This document shows positions 7,250-11,475 of a stretch of DNA of 11,475 bases, one piece after another. Location of the stretch: contig CAIRWP010000148.1 of assembly GCA_903882335.1 (NCBI GenBank), positions 1 to 11,475 on the forward strand. Direction: 5' to 3'. A program made the translations under genes and the position numbers. A model generated the notes under the pieces. That model had not been told where the DNA came from. It searched no databases and saw only the letters and a list, made by a program, of their open reading frames with translations. This stretch comes from an uncultured Opitutia bacterium. Lineage in GTDB: Bacteria > Verrucomicrobiota > Verrucomicrobiia > Opitutales > UBA953. Each line of letters opens with the position of its first letter. Position 1 is the first letter of the stretch.

Positions 7250-8262
7250 ATCGTATCGGCATCGTGGGCGTGACTGGCGCCGTGGGTCAAGAAATCCTCG
7301 CGCTGATGGCCAAGCGGAACTTCCCCGTGGCCGAGCTCCGGCCCCTCGCCTCCGCCCGCTCCGCTGGCTCCAAGGTCACCTACGGTGGCGAGGCATGGAC
7401 CGTCCAGGAAGCCAAGCCCGAGGCCTTCGAAGGCTTGGATTTCGCCATCTTCAGCGCCGGCGGTTCCATCTCCCTCGCCCTCGCCCCCGAGGCCGTGAAG
7501 CGCGGCTGTATCGTCATCGACAACAGCTCGGCCTACCGGATGGACCCCGACGTCCCGCTCGTCATCCCGGAGATCAACCCCGAGGCGCTCGACCACCATA
7601 AGGGCATCCTGGCCAACCCGAACTGCTCGACCGCCATCGCGTTGATGGGTCTGTTCCCGCTGCACCAGGCCTTCGGCCTCAAGCGTTTCTTCGCTTCGAC
7701 CTACCAAGCCGTGTCCGGCACCGGCGCCGAGGCCATGCGCGAACTCGACGCCCAGGTCCGCGCGTGGGCCCGCGGCGAGACCCTCGCCCCGAAGGTCTAC
7801 CCGCACACCATCAACTTCAACCTGATCCCGCAGGTGGATTCGTTCCTCGCGGACGGCTACACCAAGGAGGAGATGAAGATGCTCAACGAAGGCCGCAAGA
7901 TCATGAGCCTGCCCGACCTCAAGGTCACCACCACCTGCGTCCGCGTCCCCGTCTTCCGCGCCCACTCCATCGCGATCAGCGCGGAGTTCGAGCGCCCGGT
8001 CGACCTGGCCGTCGCCCGCGCGGCCATCGACGCCTTCCCCGGCGCCGAGCTCTGTGACGACCCGGCCAACCGCAAGTACCCGATGCCCCTCGACTACGCC
8101 GGCAAGGAGAAGTGCGGCGTCGGTCGCCTGCGCAAGGACACCCTCTTCGACAACGGCCTTTCCCTATGGGTGAGCGGCGACCAGCTCTGGAAGGGCGCGG
8201 CGCTCAACGCCATCCAAATCGCCGAAGCGCTGCACGCCCGCGGTCGCCTCGCCCGCCGCTGA
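7243..8262 (+). CDS. asd: Aspartate-semialdehyde dehydrogenase
   Basis: Cytoplasmic NADPH-dependent enzyme reducing aspartyl phosphate to aspartate semialdehyde, the branch point to diaminopimelate/lysine, threonine and methionine. At 339 residues it is full length. The nucleotide-binding motif GVTGAVG lies at 9-15. The catalytic Cys is C128 in NPNCST (125-130). TYQAVSGTGAEAM (153-165) and CVRVPVFRAHS (232-242) follow, the latter with the conserved active-site His241. The start is fixed by the N-terminal Rossmann strand. No Shine-Dalgarno is visible, and the upstream DNA is coding for the divergent L,D-transpeptidase, so the promoter must lie within that gene or the gene may be read from further upstream. 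The next gene, a methyltransferase, starts 7 bp after the stop. Confidence 0.97.
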   Translation: MAYRIGIVGVTGAVGQEILALMAKRNFPVAELRPLASARSAGSKVTYGGEAWTVQEAKPEAFEGLDFAIFSAGGSISLALAPEAVKRGCIVIDNSSAYRMDPDVPLVIPEINPEALDHHKGILANPNCSTAIALMGLFPLHQAFGLKRFFASTYQAVSGTGAEAMRELDAQVRAWARGETLAPKVYPHTINFNLIPQVDSFLADGYTKEEMKMLNEGRKIMSLPDLKVTTTCVRVPVFRAHSIAISAEFERPVDLAVARAAIDAFPGAELCDDPANRKYPMPLDYAGKEKCGVGRLRKDTLFDNGLSLWVSGDQLWKGAALNAIQIAEALHARGRLARR

Positions 8263-8269
8263 TCCTGCC

Positions 8270-8833
8270 ATGGCCCGGAGCAACGATCGTGCGCCGCGCC
8301 ATGCGGACCTCCTCAAGCCCGTCCGTATCCTCGACGAGGCCGACATCCCCGGCTTGCTCGCGCAGCACAAGGACCCGCTGATTCTCGTCCTCGACGGCGT
8401 CCAGGACCCGCACAACCTCGGCGCCTGCCTCCGCACGGCCGAGTGCGCCGGCTGCGCCTTCGTCATCACCACGCGCAAGAATTCCTCACCGGTCAACGAC
8501 ACCGTCCGCAAGGTCGCGGTCGGCGCCGCGGAGAGCCTGCCGATCGTGCAGGCCAACAACCTCCGTAACGCGCTCGTGAAGCTCAAGGACGGCGGCGTCT
8601 GGATCGCCGGCACCAGCGACCACAAGGCCAGCCAGTCCCTTTTTCAGGCCAAGCTGACCGGGCCCCTCGCCATCGTGCTGGGCGCCGAGGGCGACGGCAT
8701 CCGCCACCTCACTGCGGAGACCTGCGACTTCCTGCTGCGGATCCCGATGCTGGGCCAGGTGCCTTGCCTTAACGTCTCGGTCTCGGCCGGCGTCTGCCTC
8801 TTCGAGGCATTGCGCCAGCGCGGGCATCGCTGA
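8270..8833 (+). CDS. SpoU/TrmH-family RNA 2'-O-methyltransferase, RlmB-like short form
   Basis: SAM-dependent ribose methyltransferase of the SPOUT (trefoil-knot) class. All three family motifs are present: motif 1 LDGVQDPHNLGACLRTAE (41-58, with Asn49 and Arg55), motif 2 VLGAEGDGIRHL (136-147), and motif 3 IPMLGQVPCLNVSVSAG (158-174). The wording of these motifs, and VRKVAVGAAESLPI between them, is closest to RlmB, which methylates 23S rRNA G2251 (E. coli numbering). It has only 187 residues: the usual N-terminal substrate-binding domain of RlmB (about 70 residues) is missing, leaving some 35 residues before the catalytic domain. An upstream extension would run inside asd, so a missed start is unlikely. 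The target RNA is therefore less certain than the chemistry. It is probably co-transcribed with asd. Confidence 0.88.
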   Translation: MARSNDRAPRHADLLKPVRILDEADIPGLLAQHKDPLILVLDGVQDPHNLGACLRTAECAGCAFVITTRKNSSPVNDTVRKVAVGAAESLPIVQANNLRNALVKLKDGGVWIAGTSDHKASQSLFQAKLTGPLAIVLGAEGDGIRHLTAETCDFLLRIPMLGQVPCLNVSVSAGVCLFEALRQRGHR

Positions 8834-8850
8834 GGACAAAAAGTCTTTAC

Positions 8851-8872
8851 CCAAGGCCATCCTCACCCTTGG
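8851..8872 (+). other. Inverted repeat after rlmB-like gene
   Basis: CCAAGG (8851-8856) and CCTTGG (8867-8872) could form a 6-bp stem with a 10-nt loop, 17 bp past the methyltransferase stop and 16 bp before the first tRNA-Lys. There is no T-tract behind it, so a terminator role is doubtful. It may instead lie within the tRNA promoter region. Confidence 0.25.
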
Positions 8873-8888
8873 ATTGAAGCGTTCGGTC

Positions 8889-8960
8889 GGCCGGATAGCT
8901 CAATGGTAGAGCAGTTGACTTTTAATCAATTGGTTCCGGGTTCGAGTCCCGGTCCGGCCA
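8889..8960 (+). tRNA. tRNA-Lys (anticodon UUU)
   Basis: 72-nt cloverleaf. The acceptor stem GGCCGGA (8889-8895) pairs fully with TCCGGCC (8953-8959), with discriminator A8960. U8 and A9 follow, then D-stem GCTC/GAGC. The anticodon stem GTTGA/TCAAT has a G-U at its top pair and a loop CTTTTAA (8919-8925), giving anticodon TTT at 8921-8923. T-stem CCGGG/CCCGG encloses TTCGAGT. CCA is not encoded: CCCC follows the discriminator, so a CCA-adding enzyme is needed. It reads AAA and, by wobble, AAG. Confidence 0.97.
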
Positions 8961-8976
8961 CCCCGAACATCCCACT

Positions 8977-9014
8977 TTACCCACCCTCACGCGGGTAATC
9001 TTTGTCTTTCTTTG
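8977..9014 (+). terminator. Candidate rho-independent terminator after tRNA-Lys(UUU)
   Basis: TTACCC (8977-8982) pairs with GGGTAA (8993-8998) around a 10-nt loop. A T-rich run with scattered C and G follows (8999-9014). It lies 17 nt past the tRNA 3' end. The stem is short (6 bp), so strength is uncertain. Confidence 0.5.
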
Positions 9015-9017
9015 CGC

Positions 9018-9046
9018 TTGAAAAGGAGCGACCAACTTGCACTTAT
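9018..9046 (+). promoter_or_regulatory. Weak sigma70-like promoter candidate for second tRNA-Lys
   Basis: TTGAAA (9018-9023), a good -35 match, stands 17 nt before ACTTAT (9041-9046), a poor -10 match. It is 15 nt upstream of the second tRNA gene. Separate transcription is plausible because a terminator candidate lies between the two tRNAs. The poor -10 box keeps confidence low. Confidence 0.25.
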
Positions 9047-9061
9047 CCCTGTCTCGCTGTC

Positions 9062-9133
<72 letters not shown>

Positions 9134-9151
9134 CCAGCGAGACACTTTTTC

Positions 9152-9180
9152 GACCACCAGGACGCAGGGTGGTCATTTTT
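9152..9180 (+). terminator. Rho-independent terminator after tRNA-Lys(CUU)
   Basis: GACCACC (9152-9158) pairs perfectly with GGTGGTC (9168-9174) around a 9-nt loop, and ATTTTT follows at 9175-9180. It lies 18 nt past the tRNA. The right arm and T-run overlap the last codons and stop of the convergent zinc-ribbon gene. The T-run is on the plus-strand side, so it serves the tRNA and not the minus-strand gene. Confidence 0.65.
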
Positions 9181-9499
9181 GGGCCAGCACCGACCGTCGC
9201 CGGCGCCGGTAGCGTTCGGCCATGTAGACCGAATGGCATCCCCGGCAGTAGCTGTGATGGGTCTGGCTGGACTTGATCCAGTGGAAGGTGTCGAGCGGCA
9301 GGCGTTGGGCGCAGAGCGCGCAGACCTTGGTCACCGCGGTCACCGCCTGGTCGCGGGCGCGGCCGCTCTGGCGCACGCGGGCGGTCAGGCACGGCCGGCA
9401 GTACGGGTGCAAGAGACCGCCCGGCTGCAGGGACGGGAAACTCGCGAGTGGCTTTGGCTTGCGGCAACACGGACAGGTGCGTTTCGCTGGGGTTGTCAT
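9173..9499 (-). CDS. Small protein with two tandem CxxC...CxxC zinc ribbons, function unknown
   Basis: 108 residues with two copies of one zinc-ribbon-like unit. In the first, C9 and C12 pair with C34 and C37, spanning KPKPLASF and HPYC. In the second, C60 and C63 pair with C85 and C88, spanning LPLDTF and HSYC. Both follow the pattern C-x2-C, a few residues, Pro/Leu-x-x-Phe, about 12 residues, then Tyr-C-x2-C. This looks like the short zinc fingers found alone or in phage-type HNH/endonuclease VII proteins, but I see no catalytic His-Asn-His part. The C-terminus is very basic (a run of five Arg at 98-102), suggesting nucleic-acid binding. I chose ATG 9499; a TTG at 9571, 4 bp after the glmS stop, would add 24 residues that look non-coding. 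No Shine-Dalgarno is evident. It lies downstream of glmS on the same strand. Confidence 0.7.
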   Translation of the reverse strand: MTTPAKRTCPCCRKPKPLASFPSLQPGGLLHPYCRPCLTARVRQSGRARDQAVTAVTKVCALCAQRLPLDTFHWIKSSQTHHSYCRGCHSVYMAERYRRRRRSVLAQK

Positions 9500-9515
9500 A
9501 GCGAGAATAGGAGAT

Positions 9516-9545
9516 GCCGACCCCGACCCCGCCGCAAGGGTCGGC
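9516..9545. repeat. Hairpin with duplicated left arm between glmS and zinc-ribbon gene
   Basis: CCGACCC occurs twice in overlapping tandem (9517-9523 and 9523-9529), and either copy can pair with GGGTCGG (9538-9544). Using the outer copy, GCCGACCC (9516-9523) pairs with GGGTCGGC over 8 bp. No T-tract follows on the minus strand, so a classic glmS terminator is not supported. It could still block or pause transcription, or shape the leader of the downstream gene. Confidence 0.35.
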
Positions 9546-9575
9546 CCCTGAGGTTGATTACCTGAATACAACCCC

Positions 9576-11411
9576 TTACTCGACCGTCACCGACTTCGCC
9601 AAATTGCGCGGTTGGTCGATGGGACAACCGCGTCGCCGGGCGACGTGATAGGCCAGCAGTTGCAGTGCCACCGCGGCCGGGATCGTCGCGACCAGCGGGT
9701 CGCAGTCCGGGATCCGTAGCACCGCGTCGATACCCGCCGCGTCGTCTCCCTCGGTCATCACGGCGATGACGCAGGCGCCGCGGGCCCGGCACTCCTCGGC
9801 GTTACCCAGGACCTTGTCGCGGATCGGCGAGCGGTTCGCGAGGACGACGACGGGCGTCCCCGGCGTCAGCAAGGCGATCGGCCCGTGCTTCAGCTCGGCG
9901 GCGTGGTAGCCTTCGGCGTGGACGTAGGAGATCTCCTTGAGCTTGAGGGCGCCCTCGAGGGCGACGGCCTGCATCGGGCCACGGCCAAGGTAGAAGGCAT
10001 GCTCCTGGTCCGCGAACCGTTCCGCGACCGCGGCGATCTCCGCCTCCCGCGCAAGCACCGCGCCCACGAGTTCGGGCAGCCGGGCCAGTTCGACGGCCAA
10101 GGCGGCGCCCCGTTCGCGGGAGAGCCGCCGCCCCCGCCCGAGGCGCAGGGCCATGAGCAGCAGGACGGCGACCTGGCAGGTGAAGGCCTTGGTCGAGGCG
10201 ACCGAAATCTCCGGCCCCGCATGCAGGTAGACACCTCGGCCGGTTTCGCGGGCGATGGTCGAACCGACGACGTTGACGAGACCGAGGACGAGGGCGCCTT
10301 TCTCGCGGGCTTCGCGGACGGCCGCCAAGGTGTCGGCGGTCTCGCCGGACTGGGAGATTGCGACTACCAAGTCATCTGGGTCGACGAGCGGGTTACGGTA
10401 GCGGAATTCGGCCGCCTGCTGCGCCGAGGCGGAGATACCCGCGAGCTCGCCGAACGCATGCTCGCCGACCTGCCCGGCGTGGAGCGACGTGCCGCAACCG
10501 AGCAACACGATCCGGCGGATCTCCGCCAGGTCGCGCGGGGACGTGCCCATGCCCGCGAGGATCGCGGTGCCTTGGCGTGGATCCAGCCGACCGCGCAACG
10601 CGTTGCGCAGGGCTTCGGGCTGCTCGTGGATTTCCTTGAGCATGAAATGCTCGTACCCGCCCTTCTCGACGGCGTCGGCGGCGAAGCCGAGCTCGCCGAC
10701 CGACCGGTCGATGCGGGCCGCGTCGAGATCGACGATGTCGACATGGTCGGCCGTGACGCGGGCGACATCCCCATCGTCAAGGTAGATGACCCGGCGGGTG
10801 TGGGCGATGATCGCGGCGGGGTCGGAGGCGACCAGGCACTCCCCTTCCCCGACGCCGATGACGAGCGGGCTGCCCTTGCGGGCGGCGATGATGACGCCGG
10901 GTTCGTCGCGGGATAGCACGGCGATGCCGTAAGCCCCATCGACCTGCCGCAACGCCGCGAGGACCGCGGCGCGGAGGTCTCCTTGGTAGGCTTCGCCGAT
11001 CAACCGGGCCAGCGCCTCGGTGTCGGTCTCGGAGACGAAGACGTGACCCTTGGCCTCGAGACGCGCGCGGAGGGCCCGGTAGTTCTCGATGATGCCGTTG
11101 TGCACGAGAGCGATGCCTCCGCCCGCGGCGAAGTGCGGGTGGGCGTTGGGCTCCGTCGGCGCGCCATGGGTCGCCCAGCGGGTGTGGGCGATGCCGACGC
11201 GAGGGCCTTGCTGCTCCTCCGGCGTCCAGGTTTGCCGGGTCTTCTCGGCGAGGCCGGCGACCTTGCCGACCGACTTCAGGGCGACGAGCCGGTCGCCCGC
11301 CTGCAGGGCCAGGCCGGCGGAGTCATAACCCCGATATTCCAGCCGCTTGAGACCGGCGAGGAGGACGGGGATGGCGGGCGCGCCGCCGACGTAACCGATG
11401 ATGCCGCACAT
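9576..11411 (-). CDS. glmS: Glutamine--fructose-6-phosphate aminotransferase (isomerizing)
   Basis: Cytoplasmic enzyme making glucosamine-6-phosphate from fructose-6-phosphate and glutamine, the first step toward UDP-GlcNAc. At 611 residues it is full length. The N-terminal glutaminase begins MCGIIGYVG with catalytic Cys at position 2 after Met removal, followed by YRGYDSAG (26-33), HTRWATHG (76-83) and NGIIENY (105-111). SIS domain 1 has LLGCGTSLHAG (303-313) and AISQSGETADT (351-361). SIS domain 2 has YLGRGPMQAVALEGALKLKEISYVH in the 474-498 region, with Glu493, His509 and Lys606 (in AKSVTVE) matching the E. coli catalytic residues by alignment from memory. The ATG is 4 bp past the stop of an upstream gene, leaving no room for a glmS ribozyme or own promoter, so it is probably translated from an operon mRNA. 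Confidence 0.98.
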   Translation of the reverse strand: MCGIIGYVGGAPAIPVLLAGLKRLEYRGYDSAGLALQAGDRLVALKSVGKVAGLAEKTRQTWTPEEQQGPRVGIAHTRWATHGAPTEPNAHPHFAAGGGIALVHNGIIENYRALRARLEAKGHVFVSETDTEALARLIGEAYQGDLRAAVLAALRQVDGAYGIAVLSRDEPGVIIAARKGSPLVIGVGEGECLVASDPAAIIAHTRRVIYLDDGDVARVTADHVDIVDLDAARIDRSVGELGFAADAVEKGGYEHFMLKEIHEQPEALRNALRGRLDPRQGTAILAGMGTSPRDLAEIRRIVLLGCGTSLHAGQVGEHAFGELAGISASAQQAAEFRYRNPLVDPDDLVVAISQSGETADTLAAVREAREKGALVLGLVNVVGSTIARETGRGVYLHAGPEISVASTKAFTCQVAVLLLMALRLGRGRRLSRERGAALAVELARLPELVGAVLAREAEIAAVAERFADQEHAFYLGRGPMQAVALEGALKLKEISYVHAEGYHAAELKHGPIALLTPGTPVVVLANRSPIRDKVLGNAEECRARGACVIAVMTEGDDAAGIDAVLRIPDCDPLVATIPAAVALQLLAYHVARRRGCPIDQPRNLAKSVTVE

Positions 11412-11415
11412 GGCC

Positions 11416-11475
11416 TTAGGCGGTGAGGTCCGTCCGGACGATGTCGCCAGGTCTAGTGGTGGCGCCGGCGGCCAG
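11416..11475 (-). CDS. C-terminal end of an upstream gene, cut by the window edge
   Basis: Nineteen codons and a TAA (complement at 11416-11418) stay open to the right edge: LAAGATTRPGDIVRTDLTA. It ends 4 bp before the glmS ATG on the same strand, so it is probably the preceding operon gene. The AAGATT start faintly recalls a left-handed beta-helix turn such as the C-terminus of GlmU, a frequent glmS partner, but 19 residues cannot establish this. The frame is also the only support for it being coding. Confidence 0.45.
   Translation of the reverse strand: MAAGATTRPGDIVRTDLTA

Noticed and set aside
9500..9571. TTG-initiated extension of the zinc-ribbon protein
   Set aside because: The extra 24 residues are low in structure and overlap a GC hairpin; ATG 9499 gives a compact protein with the first zinc ribbon near the N-terminus.
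9885..10916. 343-codon plus-strand open frame across glmS
   Set aside because: GlmS on the other strand is unmistakable; this frame is a composition shadow.
11409..11475. glmS ribozyme in the glmS leader
   Set aside because: Only 4 bp separate the upstream frame from the glmS ATG, and no ribozyme-like core is present in the sequence available.

Overview
The window is a dense, GC-rich bacterial chromosome segment made up almost entirely of housekeeping genes for the cell envelope and translation. Gene content and style (mreB-mreC-mreD-PBP2 operon, a Tat-exported Gfo/Idh/MocA oxidoreductase, strong C/G preference at third codon positions, few obvious Shine-Dalgarno sites) suggest Verrucomicrobiota, perhaps an Opitutales-like lineage. 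That placement is an inference from protein flavour and was not tested. I see no mobile element, CRISPR array, prophage or defence island.

Layout, left to right. (1) The 3' half of uppP (undecaprenyl-diphosphatase) runs in from the left edge and converges, with 5 bp between stops, on a minus-strand Tat-exported oxidoreductase. (2) A 324-bp divergent intergenic region holds a possible 36-residue single-pass membrane protein. (3) The rod-shape operon mreB-mreC-mreD-mrdA (PBP2) follows, tightly packed, with an ATGA overlap between mreD and mrdA. rodA is not beside it. (4) A minus-strand L,D-transpeptidase is wedged between mrdA and asd and overlaps both. (5) asd (aspartate-semialdehyde dehydrogenase) and a short RlmB-type rRNA methyltransferase follow. 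(6) Two near-identical tRNA-Lys genes (UUU and CUU) sit in tandem, each with a candidate rho-independent terminator. (7) On the minus strand come a 108-residue double zinc-ribbon protein of unknown function, then glmS, then the last codons of an upstream gene reaching the right edge.

Most of the protein genes serve peptidoglycan synthesis at different levels. GlmS makes glucosamine-6-phosphate for UDP-GlcNAc, Asd supplies the precursor of diaminopimelate and lysine, UppP recycles the lipid carrier, MreBCD with PBP2 form the elongation machine, and the YkuD protein would make or edit L,D-crosslinks. A DAP-type peptidoglycan wall and an MreB-directed cell shape are therefore likely.

No clearly new system is evident. 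The points most worth a second look are the small membrane ORF upstream of mreB, the no-gap packing around the L,D-transpeptidase, the tandem zinc-ribbon protein, and the compensated divergence of the tRNA-Lys pair.
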